Assembly (NCBI RefSeq): GCF_002849655.1
Contig: NZ_PDNW01000014.1
Span: 1 to 64,000, forward strand
Reading direction: 5' to 3'
Origin: Pollutimonas subterranea
GTDB lineage: Bacteria; Pseudomonadota; Gammaproteobacteria; Burkholderiales; Burkholderiaceae_B
Length of the DNA stretch: 64,000 nucleotides
Shown here: positions 18,365 to 27,694 of the stretch, piece by piece
Layout: each line of letters begins with the position of its first letter
Position numbering within the stretch: the first letter of the stretch is position 1
Notes under the pieces: generated by a model
What the model saw: the letters and a program-made list of their open reading frames with translations, nothing else
The model's database searches: none
What the model was told of the DNA's origin: nothing
Translations under genes and position numbers: made by a program

Positions 18365-20899
18365 GGCCTTGGGGCTCAGATCCGGCAGCGGTTCATGCTG
18401 GCGCTCGCCGGACTGGAACTGCTGCCACACTTCCAATGCCCGCAAACGCTGCTTGACCACTGCATCGATCTTTTCGCGCAAGGCGGGATCCCGCGCCAGC
18501 AAGGTGGCAAAATCCCCCTCGGTCAACATGAGCAGACGGCTATAGCCCAGCGATGTCACCTTCGCCGCGAATTCAGTGGCTGCGGCGAGCGCCATTTCCC
18601 CAAAGATTTCTCCGCTGCCCAACTCAACCGTCGTCTGGTCCGGCAAGTGAATAGTCACTGCGCCAGAGGCCACGAAATACATGACCCGCGTGCGGCCCAT
18701 CTGCATCGCAATTTCTTGATCGGGTACGGCAAGCCGCGGTTTCAGCAACTTGCTGATGGATTTCAATGTTTCGACGGACAGCCCTTCGAACATTGGCACC
18801 CGCTTGATCAAATCGGCCGCACTCATGGCGATGTCCAGCGCGGGACGCTTGTCGATGTGGCTCCAGCGTTGATCAATCTGCTTGACCAGATCCGCGTACA
18901 TCTCGCCGGTGATAAGAAAGTGCGACAGCATGTCGCGATAGCGGGCGCGCTCAAGCGCCCGTGCCATGCGTCCCAGGTAGGACTCCTGCAGCCAATGCGC
19001 AAAGATTGGATACTGCAGGTTCAAGGCTTGCAATGCGGTTTCCAGCAATAGCAGACGGCGGTGGTGGGCCTTGATGATGGCTTCAGTGGCCTCCACGCCC
19101 AGCAATGGCTGTATTTCCTTTTCGGCGAACTGGATAAGGCGCTGCGCCACCGACCGTTTGTTGATCAAATTGGCAAAACGCTTGGCCAATTCATGCGCGA
19201 GCCATCCCTGGAAGCCGAAAAGGTAATGCACCCGTAAAGACAGCCGGAACGCCGTCGAATAACGCAGGTCAGCCGCGATGGCGGCATCGAAGCCGCGCAA
19301 GCCGCCCGTTCGCACCGCCTCGCTCATGCGCTCGGCGCGGGCCAGTAGCGATTCCGCCGTCCGCCAATCCACGACCTGTGATTTCAGCGTGTCAAAGAAC
19401 ATTTCCTCCTCGCGCGATGCCAGCATGGCCAGTCCCATTGACACTTTCTGCTCGTGCGACAATTGCCCGACTTCACTGCCGTCCACGCTTGCCTGTGCCG
19501 CGTCGAAAATGGCGTGTACGCGCCCTTGGACATCGCTTCCTATATGCTCGTGGACGGCGATTTCATCGGTCTTGGTACGCAGGTCTTCCAGGGCAATGAC
19601 CAGTGCCTGGTTGCGCAATGTACGATCGAAGGGGGAAAGCTCGTTCAGGCGCAGCTTGCGTATCAGGGGACGCAGGCTTATCCCGTTGACGAACAAGGTC
19701 ATCAGCACGAATCCAGTGGTTGCCACGGCTATGAATTGGCGCGCCTCGTATGGGATGTTTTCCTGCTCGGTCACGGCAAGGGCCAGCGCCAGCGAGACGG
19801 CCCCACGCAATCCGCCCCACCACATGACGACCCGATATGCCGCACTAACCTTGGTGCCGAGGCGCGTGAGCCCCAGCACAGGCAGAACACCGAAGACCAT
19901 CACCGCCCGCGCCACCAGTGTGACGGCAAAGACGAGTAGTATCAGCAATACCTGGGTCCAGGTGATCGCGGCCACCATGCGCGGGATCAGCATGGCGGCA
20001 AAGACGAATATCAAGGAGTTGGCCCAGAAGCCAAACTGTGCCCACGACGCCGACAACTGCTCGAACGTCGTGGGAGACATCCGTGTACGTCCGGTGGAGC
20101 CCACCACCAGCCCGGCGATCACTGTGGCCACTACGCCCGACACGCCCAAGTAGTGCTCGGAAATATAGAACGTGAGGTACGCCAGGGCGATGGTAAGCGT
20201 CACTTCAGCGGTTGGCCAGCCGCGCAACCAGATAAATAAGCCGCTGGCTAAGCGCCCCATCAGCAAGCCCACCACTCCGCCCCCCACAAAGCTGAAGACA
20301 AAACGGTAGAACACGTGACCTATTGAGAGCTCACCGCCGCCCGAAAGCATGGTCACCAATACGGAATACAAGGCTATGGAAGCGGCGTCGTTGAACAAGG
20401 ACTCACCCTCCACCAGCGTCGTCAGGCGCTTGGGTGCACCCACTTCGCGAAAGACACCAACCACGGCAATAGGATCCGTCGTCGCGACAATGGCGCCCAG
20501 CATCAGGCATACCGCCAGGCCGTAGCCTGAAACGGTATCCAAAGAGAACCCGACCGCCACCGTGCAGACAATGACCGCAACGATGGCCATCATTAGGATG
20601 GGGCCTATGTCATCCATTAGCCGGCGTACGTTCAGGGCCAGGGCGGTCTCGAACAGCAGGATGGGCAGGAAGACAAAGAGAAAGGTCTCTGACGATACCT
20701 CGAACTGTTGCAGGGAATCGAGAAAGTCGGACATGACCAGCGGTGCCCAGCTATGCACATGAATGATCAATCCCAGCACGAACCCGACAATGGCCAGCAA
20801 GACCGAATAGGGCAGGCGCAGCCGTCCGGCGACCGGCGGCATAAAGGAAACCAGGGCCAATAGCCCAGCCAGGCCAAACACCAGATGTCCTATTTGCAT
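18359..20899 (-). CDS. CPA1-type Na+/H+ antiporter with C-terminal cyclic-nucleotide-binding-like domain
   Basis: An 846-residue protein. Residues 1-415 are a CPA1 antiporter with GAIVATTDPIAVVGVFREVG and EGESLFNDAASIALY, carrying the ion-binding acidic residues. A long cytoplasmic part follows, and about residues 710-820 form a CAP_ED domain with GSGEIFGEMALA. Whether it binds cAMP is uncertain. This fusion resembles plant SOS1 in layout. The start at 20899 has GGATGGGA nearby; an earlier ATG at 20971 has no ribosome site. Likely role: pH or sodium homeostasis. Confidence 0.88.
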   Translation of the reverse strand: MQIGHLVFGLAGLLALVSFMPPVAGRLRLPYSVLLAIVGFVLGLIIHVHSWAPLVMSDFLDSLQQFEVSSETFLFVFLPILLFETALALNVRRLMDDIGPILMMAIVAVIVCTVAVGFSLDTVSGYGLAVCLMLGAIVATTDPIAVVGVFREVGAPKRLTTLVEGESLFNDAASIALYSVLVTMLSGGGELSIGHVFYRFVFSFVGGGVVGLLMGRLASGLFIWLRGWPTAEVTLTIALAYLTFYISEHYLGVSGVVATVIAGLVVGSTGRTRMSPTTFEQLSASWAQFGFWANSLIFVFAAMLIPRMVAAITWTQVLLILLVFAVTLVARAVMVFGVLPVLGLTRLGTKVSAAYRVVMWWGGLRGAVSLALALAVTEQENIPYEARQFIAVATTGFVLMTLFVNGISLRPLIRKLRLNELSPFDRTLRNQALVIALEDLRTKTDEIAVHEHIGSDVQGRVHAIFDAAQASVDGSEVGQLSHEQKVSMGLAMLASREEEMFFDTLKSQVVDWRTAESLLARAERMSEAVRTGGLRGFDAAIAADLRYSTAFRLSLRVHYLFGFQGWLAHELAKRFANLINKRSVAQRLIQFAEKEIQPLLGVEATEAIIKAHHRRLLLLETALQALNLQYPIFAHWLQESYLGRMARALERARYRDMLSHFLITGEMYADLVKQIDQRWSHIDKRPALDIAMSAADLIKRVPMFEGLSVETLKSISKLLKPRLAVPDQEIAMQMGRTRVMYFVASGAVTIHLPDQTTVELGSGEIFGEMALAAATEFAAKVTSLGYSRLLMLTEGDFATLLARDPALREKIDAVVKQRLRALEVWQQFQSGERQHEPLPDLSPKAL

Positions 20900-20991
20900 A
20901 TCCCATCCTTGCAACGCATTACGCCTTGCTAGGATATCGCTTTTTTTCTGCGCCGAAGGCGCCGACCACACTATTTTCTATGGGGCGCGCC

Positions 20992-21022
20992 ATAAAAAAT
21001 GGGACACCCGAAAGTGTCCCAT
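20992..21022 (-). terminator. Rho-independent terminator downstream of rpoH
   Basis: ATGGGACAC and GTGTCCCAT form a perfect nine-pair stem, followed on the minus strand by six T. It lies about 170 bp past the rpoH stop and directly follows a second hairpin at 21029-21067. Confidence 0.85.
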
Positions 21023-21170
21023 AAACATCCGCTTCAAAAGGGAGGGGAAGAGGAGAAGCCGAAGCGGACGATAGACGAATGGCTCGCGCATCGCACAGCA
21101 AACACATTGCCTATATTTATTAGTCAATGCGGTTGCGAATTAGTTCGGCTCTCTCATAATTCAAATGTAA
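20992..21170 (-). ncRNA. Candidate small RNA or structured 3' UTR downstream of rpoH
   Basis: On the minus strand CCGCTTC (21067-21061) and GAAGCGG (21035-21029) enclose a 25-base loop that is almost all C and U (CTTCTCCTCTTCCCCTCCC), followed at once by the terminator. C/U-rich loops able to pair with ribosome sites, ending in a terminator, are a hallmark of alphaproteobacterial and betaproteobacterial trans-acting sRNAs. The 5' end is unknown; it may be processed from rpoH mRNA or have its own promoter. Confidence 0.45.
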
Positions 21171-21192
21171 AAAAACTTGACGTTACAACAGC

Positions 21193-22077
21193 TTACGCGG
21201 CCAGGGCGATGCGCAGCTTCTTGAAGGCAGCCACTTCGATCTGACGAATACGTTCGGCTGAAACACCGAATTCAGCGGCGAGGTCGTGCAAGGTGGCGCC
21301 ACCATCGTCTTGTAGCCAGCGCGCCTGCACGATACGCCGCGAACGCGGATCAAGGGCTTCGACGGCATCGGTAAGGCCGGCGCCCTGCAGGGAATCGAGC
21401 GCGCGGCGCTCGAGTATGCTGGATGGCTCTTGGTGCCCTTCATCGGACAAATATGAAATTGGCGCGTACGTGTCATCGTCGTCGCCCGGCGCTTCCAGGG
21501 CCATTTCGCGCCCGGACATGCGCACTTCCATCTCGCTGACGTCTTCCGGCCGAACATTGAGTTCGCGCGCAATAGTATCGACCTGGTCGGGATCCAGCGT
21601 TTGGCCGTCGGGACGCATGCGTCGCAGGTTGAAGAACAGCTTGCGTTGCGCCTTGGTGGTAGCCACCTTGACCATGCGCCAATTGCGTACGATGTACTCG
21701 TGAATTTCGGCTTTGATCCAGTGCACGGCGAACGATACCAGCCGCACGCCGCGATCGGGGTCGAAGCGCTTGACGGCCTTCATGAGCCCGACGTTGCCTT
21801 CCTGGATGAGATCGGCGTGCGCCAGGCCGTATCCCAGGTACTGCCGGGCAATGGAAACCACCAGGCGTAAATGGGAAGTGATGAGCTGGCGAGCCGCATC
21901 GAGGTCGGATTCGTCGCGTAAACGCTTACCCAATGCCAATTCCTGCTCGTGCGTGAGCATGGGTAGACGATTGACAGCGCTTATATAGGCCTCGATCGTG
22001 CCTAGCGCACCAGGATTGGAAATAGCCATGGCCAACTGTTGATTGGTCATAGCCAAGGATTGGGTACTATGGTTCAT
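21193..22077 (-). CDS. rpoH: RNA polymerase heat-shock sigma factor (sigma 32)
   Basis: Directs polymerase to heat-shock promoters. The 294 residues have region 2 (LRLVVSIARQYLGYGLAHADLIQEGNVG, then FDPDRGVRLVSFAVHWIKAEI), the RpoH box QRKLFFNLRRM near residue 132 that separates it from other group 2/3 sigma factors, and region 4 with GVSAERIRQIEVAAFKKLR. A TAATATTAG-rich segment upstream may be its promoter. Transcription ends at the hairpin at 20992-21022. Confidence 0.97.
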   Translation of the reverse strand: MNHSTQSLAMTNQQLAMAISNPGALGTIEAYISAVNRLPMLTHEQELALGKRLRDESDLDAARQLITSHLRLVVSIARQYLGYGLAHADLIQEGNVGLMKAVKRFDPDRGVRLVSFAVHWIKAEIHEYIVRNWRMVKVATTKAQRKLFFNLRRMRPDGQTLDPDQVDTIARELNVRPEDVSEMEVRMSGREMALEAPGDDDDTYAPISYLSDEGHQEPSSILERRALDSLQGAGLTDAVEALDPRSRRIVQARWLQDDGGATLHDLAAEFGVSAERIRQIEVAAFKKLRIALAA

Positions 22078-22175
22078 AGGCCGAACGGTCCTTCGTAGAT
22101 TGGTGATTATCTAATATTAGCACTCTGGCTTGCAGACTGCTAATACCAGGTTAGAGGCCCGCGCCTTCCAAAAGT

Positions 22176-22700
22176 TCACCGCGAGATGATGGCGCGCAGC
22201 ATGTCTACCAGCCGATCCGCATGATCGGGATCGAGCTTTTCCAGCACCCGGCGCTGATGTTCCATAGCCTGCTCGCACAAGCCATGGATAAGCTTGGAGC
22301 CCTTGGGGGTGATGCTTACCAGGGTCTGGCGCCGGTCTAGCCGTGACGCCTGCATACTGACGTAACCCTGCTCTTGCAGACGCGGCAATACCTTGCTGAG
22401 CGTGGGTTGCTTGGTGACTGCCAATTCCGCCAATCGACCCACCGTTTCGCCATCGCCTTCAAATAGGCTGCCCAGCACCCGCCATTCCGTCACGGTAAGG
22501 CCGGCTTTTTTGACCTCAATGTGAAATTCGGCAGAGATACGGTGGCTGGCCTGCGCCAGGACCGAAGCCAAGTATCGATGCACAAAACGCGTCGAGTCCA
22601 TGGTTTGTACTGGTGGGGATTCTTTATCTTGCACAACGTTCAGGCTTTTCTTCCGCATATGGGTCGTAATGGTAGCCCGTAATGCTGGTTTAAGAACCAT
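22176..22700 (-). CDS. MarR-family regulator, divergent from the dioxygenase operon
   Basis: A 174-residue winged-helix protein with MarR core LTVTEWRVLGSLFEGDGETVG, recognition helix KQPTLSKVLPRLQEQGYV and wing SRLDRRQTLVSITPKG. No clear ribosome site decides among ATGs at 22700, 22658 or 22601; the longest is listed. It faces the catabolic operon starting at 22909 across 208 bp containing a 16-bp palindrome. Indole-3-acetate catabolic loci are known to be controlled by divergent MarR proteins (IadR), so a ligand-relieved repressor of the operon is likely. Ligand unproven. Confidence 0.88.
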   Translation of the reverse strand: MVLKPALRATITTHMRKKSLNVVQDKESPPVQTMDSTRFVHRYLASVLAQASHRISAEFHIEVKKAGLTVTEWRVLGSLFEGDGETVGRLAELAVTKQPTLSKVLPRLQEQGYVSMQASRLDRRQTLVSITPKGSKLIHGLCEQAMEHQRRVLEKLDPDHADRLVDMLRAIISR

Positions 22701-22767
22701 TCAGCTTGAAAAATAATGGTAAGCACTTATACCCAAATAGCTGTTATCTATACTAAATTTAATCGGT

Positions 22768-22783
22768 ATATGAATATTCATAT
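22768..22783. promoter_or_regulatory. Perfect 16-bp palindrome, candidate MarR operator
   Basis: ATATGAATATTCATAT is fully self-complementary, the size expected for a MarR dimer site. It lies five bases ahead of a candidate -35 box, where a bound repressor would block polymerase. Confidence 0.55.
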
Positions 22784-22788
22784 TTTTA

Positions 22789-22817
22789 TTGACGCCGATA
22801 AAATTGAAGCCTAAAGT
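22789..22817 (+). promoter_or_regulatory. Candidate sigma-70 promoter for the catabolic operon
   Basis: TTGACG (22789-22794), a 17-base spacer and TAAAGT (22812-22817) make a plausible promoter about 90 bp before the first gene and directly after the palindrome. Confidence 0.4.
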
Positions 22818-22908
22818 ATTATGAAACGTCGTTCGCCATTTCTCCATCGACGAGATCGGCGGCAGATCCGCCTCGCGGCGGCTGCACGACATAGTGCCAG
22901 GAGACACC

Positions 22909-25128
22909 ATGGCTGAACGCTCATTCAAGAAAGAAGTACAGCAACTTCGCATCGGGGCAGGGGAAGAATTCCGTGGCGAAGGAATCCTGGCCGTCACCAA
23001 AGGCTTGCTGCAATCCGGTGTCGGCTATGTCGCGGGTTATCAAGGATCCCCTATTTCCCACCTGATGGATGTGCTGGCGGACGCCCAGGAAATCCTCGAT
23101 GAGCTGGGCGTGCATTTCGAAGCCAGCGCCTCGGAAGCGACCGCGGCAGCCACACTGGCGGCTTCGGTCATGTATCCCATACGCGGCGCCGTCACCTGGA
23201 AGTCCACAGTAGGCACCAACGTGGCGTCAGACGCCCTGGCCAACCTGGCGTCCGGAGGCGTCACCGGCGGCGCGCTGATTATTGTGGGCGAAGACTACGG
23301 CGAAGGCTCATCCATCATGCAGGAGCGCACCCACGCCTTTGCCATGAAGTCGCAGATCTGGCTGCTGGATCCACGCCCCAATCTGGAAAGTATGGTCAAG
23401 GCGGTCGAGGATGGCTTTCAGCTGTCCGAGGCCAGCAACACGCCTGTCATCCTGCAATTGCGCATACGCGGGTGCCACGTGCATGGGCGTTTTATCGCCA
23501 AAGACAACCAACGCCCCCCATTCTCGCTGCGTGAAGCGCTGGAGAACCCGGTACGCGACGTCAGCCGCATCGTATTGCCGCCCGCCTCCTTCCTGCATGA
23601 GCACGAAAAAATCAAATCGCGTTGGCCGGCCGCCGTCAAATTTATTAAAGAAAAGCAACTGAACGAATTGTTCGACGGCGACGACAAGGATATCGGGCTC
23701 ATCCTGCAGGGAGGCTTGTACAACGGTGTCATCCGCGCTTTGCAGCTACTGGGCCTGGCCGACAACTTCGGCAACAGCCGCATCCCGCTCTATGTGATGA
23801 ACGTGACCTACCCGATCATCGACGACGAGGTCCAGGCCTTCTGCCAAGGTAAAAAGGCGGTCCTGCTTATTGAAGAGGGCCAGCCCAACTATATTGAGCA
23901 AAACCTGCACACCATCTTGCGGCGGGCAGGTATCGCCACGATATTGTCAGGAAAGGACTACCTGCCCATGGCAGGGGAATACACGACGGTGGCCATCCGC
24001 GACGGCCTCCAGGGCTTTCTGACGGCATGCAAACCCGAACTTCTCCCAAGCATTACGCCTGCAAACGAGCCCGCCGCAGCGTCCATGTCCGTATCGCAGG
24101 CGGTACGCCCGCCCATCACTGAAAAAGTCATTACTTTCCAACGCAAGCCTGGCTCTTCGCCGGTGAACGACCTTGCACAAGCCGTGCCGGCGCGACCGGC
24201 CGGATTTTGCACCGGCTGCCCTGAGCGGCCGGTTTTCTCCGCCCTGACCCTGGCGCAGCAAAAGCTGGGCGACCATCACATTGCCTGCGACATCGGATGT
24301 CATCTTTTTTCCATTCTGCCGCCCTTCAACTTGGGCGCCACCACCATGGGCTATGGACTGGGCGCGTCCAGCATCGCGGCATTCAATGTCCCGTCATCCA
24401 AGCGGCCCATATCTATCATGGGCGATGGCGGGTTCTGGCATAACGGCCTGGCTTCAGGTGTGGGCAACGCTGTCTTCAACAAATACGACGGCGTCATTAT
24501 TATTATTGATAACTATTACTCCGCAGCCACCGGCGGCCAAGACATTTTATCGTCCCGCGCGGGCAATACGCATCGCTCCACCAACAACCCTATCGAAAAT
24601 GCCGTACGCGGCGTAGGGGTCAAATGGCTGCGCACGCTGGACCGGACCTATGACGTTGCCAAGGTCCAGGCCACCATCGAAGAAGCGCTCACCACATCGG
24701 AAAAAGGCCCGAAAGTCATCATTGCACAGTCAGAGTGCATGTTGAACAAGCAGCGCCGCGAAAAACCCCTGTTCAACCAGGCCGTGAAGAGCGGACAGCG
24801 TGCCATCAAGGAACGCTTCGGGGTGGATCCCGATGTCTGTACCGGCGACCACGCCTGTATCCGACTATCGGGCTGCCCATCGTTGACGGTCAAGGATAGC
24901 GGCGATCCGCTCAAGGAAGACCCTGTCGCCCATATCGACAATAGCTGCGTCGGTTGCGGTAATTGCGGCGAAGTCGCCCACGCCGCGGTGCTTTGTCCCT
25001 CATTTTACCGAGCTGACATCGTCCACAACCCCAGCCGATGGGACAAGTTCATGGCGCGCATGCGCGGACGATTTATCCACTATCTGCAGTCCCGCCGTAA
25101 CGCCCGGCTGAATGAATATTCCTTATAA
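22909..25128 (+). CDS. Indolepyruvate:ferredoxin oxidoreductase alpha-like subunit (2-oxoacid oxidoreductase, TPP and Fe-S)
   Basis: A 739-residue protein resembling IorA. The N-terminal domain (GVGYVAGYQGSPISHL, TVGTNVASDAL) is the pyrimidine-binding half. The TPP motif GDGGFWHNGLASGVGNAVF lies near residue 505, and two cysteine-rich sites near the C-terminus (CTGDHACIRLSGC; CVGCGNCG) fit Fe-S clusters. Such enzymes oxidatively decarboxylate aryl 2-oxoacids to acyl-CoA. It starts behind AGGAGACACC. As first gene of this operon, a substrate such as isatinate (2-aminophenylglyoxylate) is proposed; true indolepyruvate activity is the alternative. Confidence 0.85.
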   Translation: MAERSFKKEVQQLRIGAGEEFRGEGILAVTKGLLQSGVGYVAGYQGSPISHLMDVLADAQEILDELGVHFEASASEATAAATLAASVMYPIRGAVTWKSTVGTNVASDALANLASGGVTGGALIIVGEDYGEGSSIMQERTHAFAMKSQIWLLDPRPNLESMVKAVEDGFQLSEASNTPVILQLRIRGCHVHGRFIAKDNQRPPFSLREALENPVRDVSRIVLPPASFLHEHEKIKSRWPAAVKFIKEKQLNELFDGDDKDIGLILQGGLYNGVIRALQLLGLADNFGNSRIPLYVMNVTYPIIDDEVQAFCQGKKAVLLIEEGQPNYIEQNLHTILRRAGIATILSGKDYLPMAGEYTTVAIRDGLQGFLTACKPELLPSITPANEPAAASMSVSQAVRPPITEKVITFQRKPGSSPVNDLAQAVPARPAGFCTGCPERPVFSALTLAQQKLGDHHIACDIGCHLFSILPPFNLGATTMGYGLGASSIAAFNVPSSKRPISIMGDGGFWHNGLASGVGNAVFNKYDGVIIIIDNYYSAATGGQDILSSRAGNTHRSTNNPIENAVRGVGVKWLRTLDRTYDVAKVQATIEEALTTSEKGPKVIIAQSECMLNKQRREKPLFNQAVKSGQRAIKERFGVDPDVCTGDHACIRLSGCPSLTVKDSGDPLKEDPVAHIDNSCVGCGNCGEVAHAAVLCPSFYRADIVHNPSRWDKFMARMRGRFIHYLQSRRNARLNEYSL

Positions 25129-25138
25129 ACCTGAATCC

Positions 25139-26713
25139 ATGAGCGATCGAACCCTGTTCCGTTCCGGCACGCCGATCAAGATCGCCATTCTTGCCATGGG
25201 CGGGCAAGGTGGTGGTGTATTGGCCGACTGGATCGTCGATATGGCAGAACACGCCAAGTGGTGGGCGCAGACGACTTCAGTCCCCGGTGTGGCGCAACGT
25301 ACCGGCGCCACGATTTATTACCTCGAGATGCTGCCCGAATCGACCGTCAAGGCGGCCGGACGAGATCCCGCGCTGGCCATGATGCCCACACCCGGCGACG
25401 TCGACCTGGTCATCGCCGCCGAACTCATGGAAGGAGGCAGGGCAATACAACGCGGCCTGGTCACTCCTGACCGAACAACACTGATTGCCTCGTCGCACCG
25501 CAGCTATGCCGTCGCGGAAAAGGCGGCTCACGGCAATGGCATCGCCGACCCCAACACGGTCATCGACGCCGGTAACGAGGCCGCAAAAAAATTCTACTGC
25601 TTTGATCTCCAGGCATTGGCTGACCAGGCGGGCAGCATTATCAGTGCCAGCCTGTTCGGTGCCGTCGCCGGCAGCGGCACCCTGCCCTTCAGCCGCGCTG
25701 ACTTTGAACAAACCATCCGGCGTGCCGGCGTGGGCGTTGATGCCAGCCTGACAGCTTTCGCCCTGGGATTCGACGCGGCGGCACACGCGCTCGCGGTTCC
25801 GGCGCCTATCGACACCAGCCGCCCCATGCCCGAGGTTCCCGAGCACGCCGAAAGCCCGCACATGCAGTTTCTGCTCGACGACCTGAAACAGAATTTCCCG
25901 GTACAGGCTCACGCCATGATGATCGCCGGCCTGCGCCGCACGCTGGACTTTCAGGATTTGCGCTATGCACGCGAATACATGGAGCACATGCGTCGCATCT
26001 GCGCACTGGACACGCAGTTTGGCGGGCTGGGCAAATCCTGGGCACTTACCTGTGCGGCCGCACGCTACGTGGCGGTATCGATGTCCTACGACGACGTCAT
26101 CCGCGTAGCGGACCTTAAAACCCGCAGCGCCCGCTTCGAGCGCGTCCGCGGTGAGGTCGGCGCGCAAACAGGCCAGCTGGTCTACACCACCGAGTACATG
26201 CATCCACGCCTCGACGAGGTCTGCGGGACCTTGCCGACAGCGCTGGGCCGGGCGATTGAAAACTCACCCGCCGCCAGCCGCTTTATTGGCCGCTTCCTGC
26301 GCAAGGGACGTTTCCTGCGCAGCGGCACGCTGGGCGGCTTCCTGCTGCTGTATTCATTAGCTGGAATGCGGCGCTTCCGGCGCGCCACCTTGCGTCATCA
26401 GGTGGAGACCAACAGCCTGCAGCAATGGCTGGCACTGGTTTCCACAACCGTCGAGCATGACTACGAACTGGCGGTCGAAGTCGTCAACTGCCGGCGTCTG
26501 GTCAAAGGCTATAGCGATACGCATGAACGGGGCAATAGCAAGTACCAACGGCTTAGCCAGGCAGTCGGGCGCTTGTCAGGGCAGCCCGATGCGGCCGGCA
26601 CGCTGCGGGCCTTGCTGGCGGCCGCGCTTGCCGACGACAAAGGAATAAAACTCGATGAATTGCTGGGTAAAGCCTTGAGCCCGCACAACAGAGACATACC
26701 ATGGCCCACCTGA
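25139..26713 (+). CDS. Indolepyruvate oxidoreductase beta-like subunit with DUF6537-type extension
   Basis: A 524-residue partner of the preceding gene. The N-terminal 190 residues match the gamma/beta domain of 2-oxoacid oxidoreductases (IAILAMGGQGGGVLADWIVDMA, SVPGVAQRTGATIYY). The remainder is the long helical extension found in aerobic IorB-like proteins. An ATG at 25112 would overlap the upstream gene by 17 bp; neither start has a clear ribosome site. It overlaps the reductase gene at 26701 by 13 bp, so the three are translationally linked. Confidence 0.83.
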   Translation: MSDRTLFRSGTPIKIAILAMGGQGGGVLADWIVDMAEHAKWWAQTTSVPGVAQRTGATIYYLEMLPESTVKAAGRDPALAMMPTPGDVDLVIAAELMEGGRAIQRGLVTPDRTTLIASSHRSYAVAEKAAHGNGIADPNTVIDAGNEAAKKFYCFDLQALADQAGSIISASLFGAVAGSGTLPFSRADFEQTIRRAGVGVDASLTAFALGFDAAAHALAVPAPIDTSRPMPEVPEHAESPHMQFLLDDLKQNFPVQAHAMMIAGLRRTLDFQDLRYAREYMEHMRRICALDTQFGGLGKSWALTCAAARYVAVSMSYDDVIRVADLKTRSARFERVRGEVGAQTGQLVYTTEYMHPRLDEVCGTLPTALGRAIENSPAASRFIGRFLRKGRFLRSGTLGGFLLLYSLAGMRRFRRATLRHQVETNSLQQWLALVSTTVEHDYELAVEVVNCRRLVKGYSDTHERGNSKYQRLSQAVGRLSGQPDAAGTLRALLAAALADDKGIKLDELLGKALSPHNRDIPWPT

Positions 26714-27678
26714 TTCTGACCGTCACCGACATACAAGTCGAGACGCCAATTATTCGCTCATTGGTCTTGGAAGCCGCCAACGGGCAAGCCTTGCCCGCGT
26801 TTACCGCGGGCGCGCATGTGAAAGTCACGATTCCGGGACAGGCGGTACCTCGTTGTTATTCTCTCGTATGCCTGGACGCCGATCAAACCTCGTTCGACGC
26901 ACCTGAACGTTACCGTATAGGCGTGCGGCTTGAAGAGCCTGGTACGGGCGGGTCACGGCATATGCATGGCCTTAAGATTGGCGACACGCTACAGGTGGAG
27001 GGCCCGAAGAACGACTTTCCGCTGCACGACATGGCCACCGGCGAGTCTCGCACCGTGCTGATTGCAGGCGGCATCGGCATCACGCCCATCATCTCGATGA
27101 CGACGGCGCTGCACCATGCACAACGCCCATACGAATTGCATTACTACGGCCGTAGTCGCGACCAGATGGGTTTCCTGGAAGCACTTACCGCCCGGCATGG
27201 CGACGCCTTGCAGATCCATGCGGACGACGACGCAACGACCCAGCTGGCGTTGCGGGACCTGCTGCAGAAGATGGAACCCAGCCAGCATCTCTATGTTTGC
27301 GGACCCAAAGGCCTGATCGACGCCGTTATCGAGCAGTCGCGCAACCTGCAATGGCCGCCGTCACAGGTGCATTTCGAGGTCTTTACCAGTGCGGCAGCCA
27401 TGACCGGCGACAAAGCATTTGACGTGGAGCTGCGCCAGTCAGGGCGCACGCTGCACATACCTGCGGATAAAACGATACTCGACGTACTCGAAGAGGCCGG
27501 CTGTGATCCGATGTACGACTGCCGGCGCGGGGAATGCGGAGTGTGCCAGGCGACCGTCCTGGAAGGAATTCCCGATCATCGCGATCACTACCTCTCCGAC
27601 TCAGAGCGCAAGGCGGGCGAGGTCATGCAAATTTGTGTTTCACGCAGCCATTCTGATCGCCTGGTATTAGACCTTTGA
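26701..27678 (+). CDS. PDR/VanB-type oxygenase reductase (FMN, NAD, plant-type 2Fe-2S)
   Basis: A 325-residue electron-transfer protein with the layout of phthalate dioxygenase reductase: flavin-binding domain with RCYSL near residue 46, NAD domain with AGGIGITPIISM near residue 120 and YVCGPKGLI, then a C-terminal ferredoxin with CRRGECGVC and a distant fourth Cys (MQICVSR). It should deliver electrons from NAD(P)H to the Rieske oxygenase encoded next. No separate ferredoxin gene is needed in this type. Confidence 0.92.
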   Translation: MAHLILTVTDIQVETPIIRSLVLEAANGQALPAFTAGAHVKVTIPGQAVPRCYSLVCLDADQTSFDAPERYRIGVRLEEPGTGGSRHMHGLKIGDTLQVEGPKNDFPLHDMATGESRTVLIAGGIGITPIISMTTALHHAQRPYELHYYGRSRDQMGFLEALTARHGDALQIHADDDATTQLALRDLLQKMEPSQHLYVCGPKGLIDAVIEQSRNLQWPPSQVHFEVFTSAAAMTGDKAFDVELRQSGRTLHIPADKTILDVLEEAGCDPMYDCRRGECGVCQATVLEGIPDHRDHYLSDSERKAGEVMQICVSRSHSDRLVLDL

Positions 27679-27694
27679 TTCATAGGTGCCCGAC

